A stretch of 64,000 nucleotides of DNA from an uncultured Eubacteriales bacterium (lineage in GTDB: Bacteria; Bacillota; Clostridia; Oscillospirales; Acutalibacteraceae), in contig CAKTFN010000003.1 in the NCBI GenBank assembly GCA_934561055.1, positions 124,001 to 188,000 of the forward strand, in the 5' to 3' direction. The position numbers were made by a program, and so were the translations under genes. Below are positions 16,938-25,564 of the stretch, piece after piece; within the stretch, counting starts at the first letter, position 1, and every line of letters begins with the position of its first letter. Below the pieces are notes generated by a model that saw only the letters and a program-made list of their open reading frames with translations, was not told where the DNA came from and made no database searches.

Positions 16938-17017
16938 CCGCCTTCGGCGAAATTCCGTCCGAAAACCCGGTTTCAAGGCAAACGACGGTTGATTTTCCGA
17001 AGGAATTTCGTCGGCGG
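16938..17017 (+). promoter_or_regulatory. Inverted repeat in the leader of rnfC
   Basis: Arms at 16938-16956 and 17002-17017 pair as CCGCC/GGCGG and CGAAATTCC/GGAATTTCG around a 45-base loop, ending 21 bases before the rnfC ribosome-binding site. No known riboswitch pattern was recognised; it could be a processing site or attenuator. Confidence 0.4.
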
Positions 17018-17050
17018 TTGCAAAGTCATAAGAGATTTGGAGATGACAGA

Positions 17051-18391
17051 ATGAAAAATCCTATTCCGAATGTCCTTTCCGCTCGCGGAAGAGGGCGCGG
17101 CGGCGTCAATGTTGCCCACAACAAAAACACTGCCGAAATGCCTGTTGAAAGAATGCCCGTTCCTCAAACGGTTGTTCTTCCGATGCAGCAGCACATCGGC
17201 GCTCCCTGCATTCCGACGGTCAAGGTCGGAGACACGGTTTCGGTCGGTCAGGTTGTCGGTGACACCGACAAGTTTGTTTCCGCTCCGATCCATGCAACGA
17301 TTTCCGGAACGGTCAAAGCGGTCGGCGACGTCAAGCTTGCAAACGGAATCATCACAAAGGGCGTTACGATTGAGTCCGACGGAGAAATGCGCCTCTACGA
17401 GGGAATTAAGCCGCCCGTTGTCACAAACAGGGACGAACTTTTGAAAGCCGTCCGTGCTTCCGGACTTGTCGGTCTCGGCGGAGCCGGTTTTCCGACCCAC
17501 GTCAAGCTCAATTATCCCGAAGACAAAAACGTTGACACGCTAATCGTCAATGCTGCCGAATGCGAACCGTATATCACGGTTGACTACCGTGAATGCATTG
17601 AAAACTCAAAGAACGTCATCAACGGAGTTGTAAGACTCAAAAAATTTCTCGGCTTCAAAGAAGTTGTGATTGCCGTTGAGGACAACAAGCCGAAAGCAAT
17701 TGAACTTTTCCAAAAGGAAATCGATTCGATCGGCGACAAAGACATCAAAATCATGGCTCTCAAGTCAAAGTATCCCCAGGGTGCGGAAAAAATGATGGTT
17801 CTTTCCGCAACGGGAAGGCGTGTTCCTCCCGGAAAGCTTCCGGCAGACGTCGGCTGTGTTGTTATGAACGTTGCTTCGGTTGCATTCATCGAAAGATATC
17901 TTGAAACCGGAAAGCCGCTCACCAGCCGCTCAATCACCGTTGACGGTTCCGCAATCAAAACACCGAAGAACCTTCGCGTTCCGATCGGCGTCAACATTCA
18001 GGACATCATTGATTACTGCGGCGGATTCAAAGAAGAACCGAGAAAAATCATCTCCGGCGGTCCGATGATGGGAATTGCAATTTGCAGCACCGATGCTCCG
18101 ATTTGCAAGCAGAACAATGCAATTCTCGCTTTTGCGGACAAAAAAGGCGGCGTAAAACCCGAACGCGACTGCATCCGTTGCGGACGCTGCGTTGAGGTTT
18201 GCCCGATGAGCCTTATGCCGACCCTCATTGAACGCTTTGCAAAAGCAAAAGACAAAGAAGGACTTGAAAGAAGCGGCGTTGCCGTTTGCATGGAATGCGG
18301 TTCCTGTGCATACTCCTGCCCGTCCGGCAGACCGCTCGTTCAATACATGAGACTTGCAAAGCAGGTTCTCAGAGAGGAGAGTGCAAAATAA
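17051..18391 (+). CDS. rnfC: Rnf electron transport complex subunit C
   Basis: 446 residues from the ATG at 17051 (GGAG nine bases upstream). RnfC is the peripheral NADH-binding subunit of the ferredoxin:NAD+ oxidoreductase. An N-terminal RGRGGVNVAHNK segment precedes a barrel-sandwich/lipoyl-like region. The flavin/NADH-binding Rossmann-type part includes GLVGLGGAGFPTHVK and NAAECEPYITVDYR. The C-terminus has two [4Fe-4S] motifs, CIRCGRCVEVCP and CMECGSCAYSCP. It is first in the standard rnfCDGEAB order and its stop overlaps the rnfD start by one base. Confidence 0.95.
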   Translation: MKNPIPNVLSARGRGRGGVNVAHNKNTAEMPVERMPVPQTVVLPMQQHIGAPCIPTVKVGDTVSVGQVVGDTDKFVSAPIHATISGTVKAVGDVKLANGIITKGVTIESDGEMRLYEGIKPPVVTNRDELLKAVRASGLVGLGGAGFPTHVKLNYPEDKNVDTLIVNAAECEPYITVDYRECIENSKNVINGVVRLKKFLGFKEVVIAVEDNKPKAIELFQKEIDSIGDKDIKIMALKSKYPQGAEKMMVLSATGRRVPPGKLPADVGCVVMNVASVAFIERYLETGKPLTSRSITVDGSAIKTPKNLRVPIGVNIQDIIDYCGGFKEEPRKIISGGPMMGIAICSTDAPICKQNNAILAFADKKGGVKPERDCIRCGRCVEVCPMSLMPTLIERFAKAKDKEGLERSGVAVCMECGSCAYSCPSGRPLVQYMRLAKQVLREESAK

Positions 18392-19389
18392 TGACAAAAA
18401 AACTCACAGTCAGCGCTTCGCCGCACGTTCGTTCAAGCGAAACAACGACCGGCATCATGCTCGACGTAATCATCTCGCTTGTGCCCGCCCTCATTATGTC
18501 GATTGTATACTTCGGAACAAGAGCGCTTGCCCTTGCCGCAGTCACAATCGGTTCTGCGGTTCTTGCGGAGTATGTCTCGAGAAAAGTTATGAAACGAAAA
18601 GGAACACTCGGCGACCTTTCAGCCGTTGTTACCGGCCTTATCCTCGCCCTCAACCTTCCGTCAACCCTTCCCTTGTGGATGGGCGCAATCGGTTCGGTTG
18701 TTGCAATCGTCGTTGTCAAGCAGATGTTCGGCGGAATCGGCCAAAACTTTGTCAACCCGGCAATGACGGCAAGAATCATTCTCATGGTTTCGTTCCCGAC
18801 GGCTATGGCAAAATGGGTTGCCCCGTTCACAAACGGCTGGGCCGCAGACGCGGTAACAACTGCAACACCGATGGCTTCTCTTGCAGCCGCAAAAGGCGGA
18901 GACCTTTCGCTCGCCGGCGACCTCCCCTCCCTCACTCAAATGCTCATCGGCTATCACGGCGGCTCAATGGGTGAAGTTTGCTCCCTTGCTCTTCTTGCGG
19001 GTGCGCTTTATCTCCTTCTCAGAAGAGTCATCTCTCCGGCAATTCCGTTCTCCTTCATCGGAACGGTCGCCGTTTGTATGCTCATTGCCGGAAAAGGCAA
19101 CCTTCAGTTCCTTGCTTACGAGCTTCTCGGCGGAGGACTTTTCCTCGGCGCATTCTTCATGGCAACGGACTACACAACGTCTCCGCTCAATCTAAAAGGA
19201 CGAATCATTTTCGGAATCGGCTGCGGACTCATTACTTCGGTCATCCGTATTTTCGGCTCACTTCCGGAAGGCGTTTCATTCTCAATCATTCTTATGAACA
19301 TTCTTGTTCCCCACATCGAACGTCTCACAACCTCAAAGCCCTTCGGCTTCGTTAAAGAAAAGAAGGAAAAGGAGGCGGCAAAAGCATGA
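18391..19389 (+). CDS. rnfD: Rnf electron transport complex subunit D
   Basis: 332 residues from the ATG in the TAATG overlap with rnfC (AGAGGAG upstream). Integral membrane subunit with eight to ten helices. FMN is expected to be joined covalently to Thr159 in the TTATPMAS motif (the S/TxAT acceptor), which the linked ApbE would modify. Other family segments are NLPSTLPLWMGAIG, FGGIGQNFVNPAMTARI and ATDYTTSPLNLKGRI. It takes part in moving electrons and ions across the membrane. It overlaps rnfG by four bases. Confidence 0.95.
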   Translation: MTKKLTVSASPHVRSSETTTGIMLDVIISLVPALIMSIVYFGTRALALAAVTIGSAVLAEYVSRKVMKRKGTLGDLSAVVTGLILALNLPSTLPLWMGAIGSVVAIVVVKQMFGGIGQNFVNPAMTARIILMVSFPTAMAKWVAPFTNGWAADAVTTATPMASLAAAKGGDLSLAGDLPSLTQMLIGYHGGSMGEVCSLALLAGALYLLLRRVISPAIPFSFIGTVAVCMLIAGKGNLQFLAYELLGGGLFLGAFFMATDYTTSPLNLKGRIIFGIGCGLITSVIRIFGSLPEGVSFSIILMNILVPHIERLTTSKPFGFVKEKKEKEAAKA

Positions 19390-19958
19390 AGAAAAAAATA
19401 ACAGCAAAAGCAATCATCATTCCTGCCGCCGCACTTCTCATCATCTGCCTCGTTGCAACAACTCTCCTTGCGGCAACGAACAGCGTTACGGCAAAAAAGA
19501 TTGCGGAAAACCAGGTTGAAAAGGAAAACAGTTCACGCGCAATCGTTCTTCCCGAAGCGACAGAGTTTTCGGACGTTACAACGCTTGAAAACGGAATCAC
19601 ATACTGCGTCGGAACGAAAGACTCCAAAGACATGGGCTACGTTTTCACAAGCGGCGCAAAGGGCTACGGCGGAACGGTTTCGGTCATGATCGGCATGGAC
19701 ACCGAAGGCGTGATCACCGGAATTGAAATTCTCTCTCACGACGAAACACCCGGCCTCGGCGCAAACAGCACAAAGCCCGAATTCAAAGAGCGTTTCATCG
19801 GAAAAATCGGTGAACTCACCGTTAACAAAACATCAAACGACGGTCAAAACGTTCAGGCGATTACGGCCGCAACAATCACTTCAAAAGCCGTTGTTTCCGC
19901 AGTCAACGCAGCGACTGCCGCATTTGAAACGATAAAGGGAGGTGCTTCCAATGGCTGA
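19386..19958 (+). CDS. rnfG: Rnf electron transport complex subunit G
   Basis: 190 residues: one N-terminal membrane helix (AIIIPAAALLIICLVATTLLA) and an extracellular FMN-binding domain. The covalent flavin site is Thr163 in ITAATITSKAV, preceded by the conserved HDETPGLGAN. This is a standard ApbE substrate. It starts four bases before the rnfD stop, and its end overlaps the rnfE start and ribosome-binding site. Confidence 0.95.
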   Translation: MKKKITAKAIIIPAAALLIICLVATTLLAATNSVTAKKIAENQVEKENSSRAIVLPEATEFSDVTTLENGITYCVGTKDSKDMGYVFTSGAKGYGGTVSVMIGMDTEGVITGIEILSHDETPGLGANSTKPEFKERFIGKIGELTVNKTSNDGQNVQAITAATITSKAVVSAVNAATAAFETIKGGASNG

Positions 19959-20673
19959 AAAAAGATCGCTCGGTAAGGAGTTCACAAAAGGTATTCTTGC
20001 CGAAAACCCGACATTGCGACTCGTTCTCGGAACCTGTCCGACCCTTGCAACAACAACTTCGGTTCAATCGGCTCTCGGAATGGGCGTTGCCGCTTCAATC
20101 GTTCTTGTTTGCTCAAACATTGCAATTTCGGCACTGAGAAAGGTTATCCCCGAGAAGGTTCGTATTCCGGCATACGTCGTTGTCATTGCTTCGTTCGTTA
20201 CAATCGTTCAAATGCTTGTCAAAGCCTTTGCACCCGACCTTGACGAACAGCTCGGCGTTTATCTTCCTCTTATCGTTGTTAACTGCATCATTCTCGGAAG
20301 AGCGGAAGCATTCGCAAGCAAAAACCCGGTTCTTGCCTCAGCCGTTGACGGACTCGGAATGGGCGTCGGTTTCACAACCGCACTTTTCCTCATGAGTTCA
20401 ATCCGTGAAATTCTCGGCGCAGGTTCTTTCCTCGGTCTCAGCATTCCGTTCCTTTCTCAGAACCCGATGCTCATCTTCATTCTTCCTCCGGGAGGTTTCT
20501 TCGTCTTCGGAATTCTCATGGCAACAGTCAACAAAATTGCCGAAAGCAAAGGAAAGCCGAGAGCGGAACTTCGCGGTTGCGAAGCCTGTCCGATGGCCGC
20601 AACCTGCACACTCAACAAAAAAGAAAAAGAATCTGCGGATTTTTCCGGTGACGGCAAGGAGGGAATTAACTGA
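19951..20673 (+). CDS. rnfE: Rnf electron transport complex subunit E
   Basis: 240 residues from the ATG at 19951 (AAAGGGAGG eight bases upstream, inside rnfG). Integral membrane protein related to RnfA, with six helices and the conserved LRLVLGTCPTLATT (Cys in the first helix region) and LPLIVVNCIILGRAEAFA motifs. These cysteines hold the intramembrane [2Fe-2S] cluster shared with RnfA. After the last helix there is a soluble tail of about 45 residues containing CEACPMAATC, which adds three further cysteines. Its stop overlaps the rnfA start by one base. Confidence 0.94.
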   Translation: MAEKRSLGKEFTKGILAENPTLRLVLGTCPTLATTTSVQSALGMGVAASIVLVCSNIAISALRKVIPEKVRIPAYVVVIASFVTIVQMLVKAFAPDLDEQLGVYLPLIVVNCIILGRAEAFASKNPVLASAVDGLGMGVGFTTALFLMSSIREILGAGSFLGLSIPFLSQNPMLIFILPPGGFFVFGILMATVNKIAESKGKPRAELRGCEACPMAATCTLNKKEKESADFSGDGKEGIN

Positions 20674-21269
20674 TGGAAATGACAAAAGGACTTCTTGCGA
20701 TTCTCATGACGGCAATTCTCACCCAGAACTTTGTTCTTGCAAAGTTCCTCGGAATCTGCCCGTTCCTCGGCGTTTCAAAAAAGCTCAACACCGCAGTCGG
20801 AATGAGCGCAGCCGTAATTTTTGTTATGGCTCTTGCAACCGCCGTTTGCTATCCCATCAACACGCTTCTTGAAAGCAAGGATCTTTCCTATCTTCAGACG
20901 ATTGTTTTCATTCTTGTCATTGCGGCTCTCGTTCAGCTCGTTGAAATCATTCTCAAGAAGTATATTCCCTCGCTTTACAATGCGCTCGGAATTTATCTTC
21001 CGCTCATTACAACGAACTGTGCGGTTCTCGGAGTTGTTATTCTCAACATCGACAACGGCTACAATTTCGCTCAGTCAATGTTCAACTCGGTCGGCGCAGG
21101 TCTCGGCTTCATGCTTGCGATGGTAATGTTCGCCGGCGTCCGCGAAAGAATGGAAAGTTGTGACATTCCGAAGTTCATGAAAGGACTTCCGATAACACTC
21201 GTTGCCGCTTCGCTCGTTTCGGTCTCCTTCCTCGGATTCACCGGAATCGTTGACAACATTTTCGGTTAA
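20673..21269 (+). CDS. rnfA: Rnf electron transport complex subunit A
   Basis: 198 residues, six membrane helices with opposite topology to RnfE. Conserved ILTQNFVLAKFLGICPFLGVS near the N-terminus and LPLITTNCAVLGV in the middle place the cluster-binding cysteines inside the membrane. It forms the core electron path of the Rnf complex together with RnfE. It begins on the rnfE stop and is followed after 14 bases by rnfB. Confidence 0.95.
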   Translation: MEMTKGLLAILMTAILTQNFVLAKFLGICPFLGVSKKLNTAVGMSAAVIFVMALATAVCYPINTLLESKDLSYLQTIVFILVIAALVQLVEIILKKYIPSLYNALGIYLPLITTNCAVLGVVILNIDNGYNFAQSMFNSVGAGLGFMLAMVMFAGVRERMESCDIPKFMKGLPITLVAASLVSVSFLGFTGIVDNIFG

Positions 21270-21283
21270 GGAGGTAGCGCAAG

Positions 21284-22093
21284 ATGAATATTCTTATTCC
21301 CGTAATTATCGTTGCGGCAATCGGACTCATTGCCGGAATCGGCCTTGCGGTTGCTTCCGCTGTTTTTGCCGTTCCCGTTGACGAAAAGGCAGAGCAGGTT
21401 CGTGCGTGCCTTCCCGGCGCAAACTGCGGCGCCTGCGGTTTCACCGGTTGCGACGGTTATGCCGCCGCACTTTCAAAGGGCGAAACGAAAGAATGCAATC
21501 TCTGCATTCCCGGCGGAAACGACGTTGCCGCCCAGGTTGGCGCAATCATGGGGCTTGACGCCGGAAAAATCACTCCTATGGTTGCCGCCGTCATGTGTCA
21601 GGGTAACAAAGAGAACACACCGGAAAAACTTGAATACAGCGGCGTCCGTTCCTGCAAAATGGCAACACAGCTTTTCGGCGGACCGAAGAGTTGCGTTCAC
21701 GGTTGCATAGGCTTCGGAGACTGCGTTGAAGTTTGCCCTTACGACGCAATCTTCATCTGCGACGGCGTTGCAAGAATCAACCCCAGCAAGTGCCGTGCCT
21801 GCAAAAAGTGCATCAAGACCTGTCCGAGACAGCTCATTGACCTTTTCCCGCTCGACACGATCAAGGCGGCGGTTCTTTGCAAGAACCACGACAAGGGCGC
21901 ACAGACGAGAAAGCAGTGCAAAGCCGGTTGCATAGGTTGCATGAAATGCGTCAAGGCGTGCGAAGAAGGCGCCGTTTCGGTTGAAAACTTCTGTGCAAAG
22001 GTTGATTACGACAAGTGCATCGGTTGCGGAAAATGCCACGCCGTTTGTCCCGTCGGATGCATTGATCTTTATATGCTTAAGAAGACGTTCTGA
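21284..22093 (+). CDS. rnfB: Rnf electron transport complex subunit B (polyferredoxin)
   Basis: 269 residues. An N-terminal membrane anchor (IPVIIVAAIGLIAGIGLAVA) is followed by the Fe-S domain with CLPGANCGACGFTGCDGYA and its distal Cys. Ferredoxin-type motifs follow: CVHGCIGFGDCVEVCP, CRACKKCIKTCP, CIGCMKCVKACE and CIGCGKCHAVCP. It accepts electrons from reduced ferredoxin at the cytoplasmic face and feeds the membrane core. RBS AAGGAGG precedes the ATG. It is the last gene of the operon. Confidence 0.95.
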   Translation: MNILIPVIIVAAIGLIAGIGLAVASAVFAVPVDEKAEQVRACLPGANCGACGFTGCDGYAAALSKGETKECNLCIPGGNDVAAQVGAIMGLDAGKITPMVAAVMCQGNKENTPEKLEYSGVRSCKMATQLFGGPKSCVHGCIGFGDCVEVCPYDAIFICDGVARINPSKCRACKKCIKTCPRQLIDLFPLDTIKAAVLCKNHDKGAQTRKQCKAGCIGCMKCVKACEEGAVSVENFCAKVDYDKCIGCGKCHAVCPVGCIDLYMLKKTF

Positions 22094-22108
22094 TAAATTA
22101 TGTTTTTT

Positions 22109-22148
22109 AATCAAGGCTGCGGCAAAATGATTCGCTGCGGCCTTGATT
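22109..22148 (+). terminator. Intrinsic terminator of the rnf operon
   Basis: 15-bp stem (AATCAAGGCTGCGGC with its partner, two wobble pairs), a 10-base loop, followed by a TTTTTATT run, 15 bases after rnfB. Confidence 0.85.
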
Positions 22149-22171
22149 TTTTTATTACTGTCAAAAAACAG

Positions 22172-22200
22172 TTGACCTTGCGGGAAATAAAATGTATAAT
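22172..22200 (+). promoter_or_regulatory. Sigma-A promoter of the GH3 gene
   Basis: TTGACC, a 17-base spacer and a perfect TATAAT, 66 bases before the ATG at 22267. Confidence 0.7.
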
Positions 22201-22266
22201 TAATTTGAAAAAGCTGAAAAGTCCCGGCTTTTTTCGGCTTGACGATTGATTATTTGGAGGTTAAAT

Positions 22267-24714
22267 ATGAAGTATCAGGAAATTATTGACAAGCTTACGC
22301 TTGAAGAAAAAGCAAGCTTGTGTTCCGGAAAAGATTTCTGGCATATGAAAGGCATCGAACGCCTTGACATTCCCTCAATCATGCTCACAGACGGACCTCA
22401 CGGTTTGAGAAAAAAGGATGAAACCGGCGGCGGTCCGAGCCTTGACAACTCCGTTCCGGCAACGTGCTTTCCCCCGGCGGTAACAACGGCGGCTTCGTGG
22501 GATCCTTCGCTCCTTTTCAAAATGGGCGAAGCGTTGGGTGAAGAATGCCTCGCTGAAAAGGTCAGCGTTCTCCTCGGTCCGGGTGTAAATATGAAGCGTT
22601 CTCCCCTTTGCGGAAGAAACTTTGAATATTTTTCTGAAGATCCCCTTCTTGCCGGAGAAGTTGCCGCAGGTTTCATCAACGGCGTTCAGTCAAAGGGAAT
22701 CGGTACTTCACTCAAGCATTTTGCAACCAACAACCAGGAAATGCGCCGAATGTCAGTTGACAGCGTTGTTGACGAACGTGCGCTTCGTGAAATTTATCTC
22801 ACCGCTTTTGAAATTGCCGTCAAAAAGGCTCAGCCGTGGACGGTAATGAACGCATATAACAAGCTCAACGGAACTTACTGCTCCGACCACGAAGAACTTC
22901 AGCAGAAGATTCTCCGTGACGAATGGGGCTTTGAAGGAATCGTTGTCACCGACTGGGGCGCAGCAAACGACCGAGTTCAGGGAATCATCGCCGGCAACGA
23001 CCTTGAAATGCCGACTTCCGGCGGATACAACGACAAAAAGATTGCCGACGCGGTTCGCAGAGGAAAACTTCCGATTGAAATTCTTGACAAGCGCATTGAC
23101 TCACTCCTTGACCTCATCTTCAAATCGGAAAAAAGTCTCGGTTGCTATACATATGACAAGAAGGCGCACCATGAACTTGCTCATGAGGTTGCCGCTCAGT
23201 CAATGGTTCTTCTCAAAAACGAGGACAACATTCTTCCGCTCAAAAAGGGTCAGAAGGTTGCCGTAATCGGCGAACTTGCAAGAGCTCCACGTTATCAGGG
23301 CGCAGGTTCTTCACAAATTAATCCGACCGAGCTTTCGGACGCTTTCTCCGAGCTTATCAAAGCCGGTTTTCAGCCGCTTTATTCCCCCGGTTACAACAAA
23401 AAGAGCAAGTCGATTTCTCAGCTTCTCATCAACGATGCGTGTGACCTTGCAAAGAAGAGCGACGTTGTTCTTCTCTTCATCGGTCTCACCGAGGACTACG
23501 AAGCCGAAGGTTACGACAGAACGACGCTTGAGCTTCCGGCCGCACACAACCGTCTTGCAGAGGAAATTTGCGAAGTTTGCGACAACGTTGTTGTTGTTCT
23601 CTCCGGCGGTTCACCGGTAACAATGCCTTGGCTTTCAAAAGTCAAGGGTGTTCTCAACGGCTATCTCGGCGGACAGGCAGGCGGCGAAGCAATCGCAGAC
23701 ATTCTTTCCGGAAAGCAGAACCCCTGCGGAAAGCTTGCCGAAACTTATCCCCTTTCGCTTTCAGACGTTCAGTGCGTAAATTACTATCCGGGAACGGTTA
23801 TGACAACCGAATACAGAGACAGCGTTTACATCGGTTACAGATATTACGACACCGCAAAGAAGGATGTCCTCTTCCCGTTCGGTTTCGGTCTTTCTTACAC
23901 CGACTTTGAATATTCCGACCTCAAGCTTTCAAAGAAAAAGATTAAGGACGACGAAACGCTCACCGTTTCGTTCAAGGTTAAAAACGTCGGTTCCGTTGCC
24001 GGCGCGGAAATTTCACAGATTTATGTTTCGGACTGCGAAAGCACCATATATCGTCCGGCAAAAGAACTCAAAGGTTTTTCAAAAACCTTCCTTGAACCCG
24101 GCGAAGAAAAGACCGTCAGCGTTGAACTTTCAAAGCGTGCCTTCGCTTATTACAACGTGAATATTCACGATTGGCACGTTGAAAGCGGAGACTTTGAAAT
24201 TCTTGTCGGTGCTTCGAGCCGTGACATCAGACTGAGCGGCAAGGTTTCCGTTCAGTCAACCGCAAAGGACGTTGCCGTTCCCGATTACAAAGAAATTGCG
24301 CCGGAATATTACACCGGCGAGGTTCAAAAGGTTTCCGACGAAGCTTTCACCGCCGTTCTCGGCCATGAAATTCCGCCGTGCGAAAGAGGAAGCGAACCAT
24401 TCACCCTCCTCGATTCTCTTGAACGCACAAAGGGTTCAAAATGGGGCGGAATCATCAACACCGTTATTGACAAGGCTCTCAACGCCGTTTTCAAAGAAAG
24501 CAACTCAACCGTTGACATGGTCAAAGCGATGGCTCTTCAAATTCCGATCAGAAACTTCATCACCATGAGTAGCGGCGTATTCACCGAAGAAATGGCAAAC
24601 GGCCTTCTCATGATTCTCAACGACGACGAAAGTACTCTCAAAGGAGCAGGAAAAATTCTCGCCGGCCTCGGTTCGGCAATCATGAAACTCCCGGCTCTTC
24701 TCAAAATGGTATAA
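22267..24714 (+). CDS. Glycoside hydrolase family 3 enzyme (beta-glucosidase-like)
   Basis: 815 residues from the ATG at 22267 with TTGGAGG nine bases upstream. No signal peptide, so it acts on imported oligosaccharides or glycosides in the cytoplasm. The N-terminal barrel contains LTDGPHGLR, GRNFEYFSEDP, KHFATNNQE and the nucleophile Asp229 in VTDWGA. The second domain has NILPLKKGQKVAVIGELA and an LFIGLTEDYEAEGYDRTTLELP stretch. An FnIII-like domain begins at PFGFGLSYTDFEY. The last ~130 residues after the FnIII domain are a helical extension of unknown role, typical of some gut-clostridial GH3 enzymes. Beta-glucosidase, xylosidase or related specificity cannot be separated by eye. Confidence 0.9.
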   Translation: MKYQEIIDKLTLEEKASLCSGKDFWHMKGIERLDIPSIMLTDGPHGLRKKDETGGGPSLDNSVPATCFPPAVTTAASWDPSLLFKMGEALGEECLAEKVSVLLGPGVNMKRSPLCGRNFEYFSEDPLLAGEVAAGFINGVQSKGIGTSLKHFATNNQEMRRMSVDSVVDERALREIYLTAFEIAVKKAQPWTVMNAYNKLNGTYCSDHEELQQKILRDEWGFEGIVVTDWGAANDRVQGIIAGNDLEMPTSGGYNDKKIADAVRRGKLPIEILDKRIDSLLDLIFKSEKSLGCYTYDKKAHHELAHEVAAQSMVLLKNEDNILPLKKGQKVAVIGELARAPRYQGAGSSQINPTELSDAFSELIKAGFQPLYSPGYNKKSKSISQLLINDACDLAKKSDVVLLFIGLTEDYEAEGYDRTTLELPAAHNRLAEEICEVCDNVVVVLSGGSPVTMPWLSKVKGVLNGYLGGQAGGEAIADILSGKQNPCGKLAETYPLSLSDVQCVNYYPGTVMTTEYRDSVYIGYRYYDTAKKDVLFPFGFGLSYTDFEYSDLKLSKKKIKDDETLTVSFKVKNVGSVAGAEISQIYVSDCESTIYRPAKELKGFSKTFLEPGEEKTVSVELSKRAFAYYNVNIHDWHVESGDFEILVGASSRDIRLSGKVSVQSTAKDVAVPDYKEIAPEYYTGEVQKVSDEAFTAVLGHEIPPCERGSEPFTLLDSLERTKGSKWGGIINTVIDKALNAVFKESNSTVDMVKAMALQIPIRNFITMSSGVFTEEMANGLLMILNDDESTLKGAGKILAGLGSAIMKLPALLKMV

Positions 24715-24724
24715 TCGAAAAATC

Positions 24725-24758
24725 AAGCAGGCTGTCCTATTAACCGGACGGCCTGCTT
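24725..24758 (+). terminator. Intrinsic terminator of the GH3 gene
   Basis: 13-bp stem AAGCAGGCTGTCC with its partner (one G-T pair), an eight-base loop and TTTTTT, just past the stop. Confidence 0.85.
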
Positions 24759-24804
24759 TTTTAAAATCAATCCTTCGTTTTCCGAAAAGGGAGACAAAAA
24801 AATT

Positions 24805-24830
24805 CCGGGCTGCCAAAATCGGCAACCCGG
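24805..24830 (-). terminator. Bidirectional terminator downstream of the gltX operon
   Basis: 10-bp stem CCGGGCTGCC/GGCAACCCGG with one mismatch, T runs on both sides (AATTTTTTTG on the minus strand, TTTTTTC on the plus strand). It lies 10 bases past the minus-strand stop. Confidence 0.75.
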
Positions 24831-24840
24831 TTTTTTCTTC

Positions 24841-25545
24841 TTATCTTCCGGCAACAGCCTTGAGACTTCTTCTCGTGCGTTTTCTCTTATGGTTTTTGCT
24901 CGGCTGAATCGGTGTGCTTATGAGCATATTTGAAAGAATCGTCCAGATTATGATGAAGAGATAAATTCCGAAAATGCTGTAAAATCCGGCCGAAAGCGTT
25001 GCGCTCGTAACCGTCAAAATCGCTGTTGCAAGAGTAACGAGCGAGTTATCGGAGAAAAGGGAAACGAGGTCGGTAAGGTTGACCTGTCCGCCGGAAATTT
25101 TTGCGAATGCGCTGTTTGAAACAACGATGCAGGCGATTGAAACCGCAAGACCGAAACCGCAAAGGAAGAACGCCGCATTGCGCTTTTTCTTGTCCTTCGC
25201 AAGAGCCGAAACAACTGCAATTACAACAAGAACAATAATCATTACCGCAAAGAGAGCCGCAAAAGCGTAAATATCGGGCATTACCGCCTTCGCAACCTCG
25301 GTGAACGATTTTGCGTCCTCTCCGGTTTTCGGCTTTGCTGTGACGGCCATTTTGATGAGTTCAAAAAGCGAGTACTCATATGTTGTTGAAAATTTTCCGC
25401 TTGTGAGCTGAGAAACGGCCGAGATGAGATTGTTAATTGTGTCGTCACCGTTTCCGATAACAAAAGTGAAAAGCTTGAGAAAAACGCCGAGAACGATTCC
25501 GGCAACCGCAAGAATCGGTGTGACAATTCTATATGCTGTTTTCAT
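24841..25545 (-). CDS. Multi-pass membrane protein of unknown function
   Basis: 234 residues from the ATG at 25545 (AAGGAAGAAA upstream). A longer start would run back into glnS. Four hydrophobic segments are evident: VTPILAVAGIVLGVFLKLF, DIYAFAALFAVMIIVLVVIA, AAFFLCGFGLAVSIACIVV and a C-terminal IFGIYLFIIIWTILSNMLI. The C-terminus is strongly basic (PSKNHKRKRTRRSLK). No family was recognised. It follows glnS by 19 bases on the same strand, and a terminator follows, so it is the last gene of the gltX-glnS operon. The context does not reveal a function. Confidence 0.75.
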   Translation of the reverse strand: MKTAYRIVTPILAVAGIVLGVFLKLFTFVIGNGDDTINNLISAVSQLTSGKFSTTYEYSLFELIKMAVTAKPKTGEDAKSFTEVAKAVMPDIYAFAALFAVMIIVLVVIAVVSALAKDKKKRNAAFFLCGFGLAVSIACIVVSNSAFAKISGGQVNLTDLVSLFSDNSLVTLATAILTVTSATLSAGFYSIFGIYLFIIIWTILSNMLISTPIQPSKNHKRKRTRRSLKAVAGR

Positions 25546-25564
25546 AATATTTTCTTCCTTTCTT

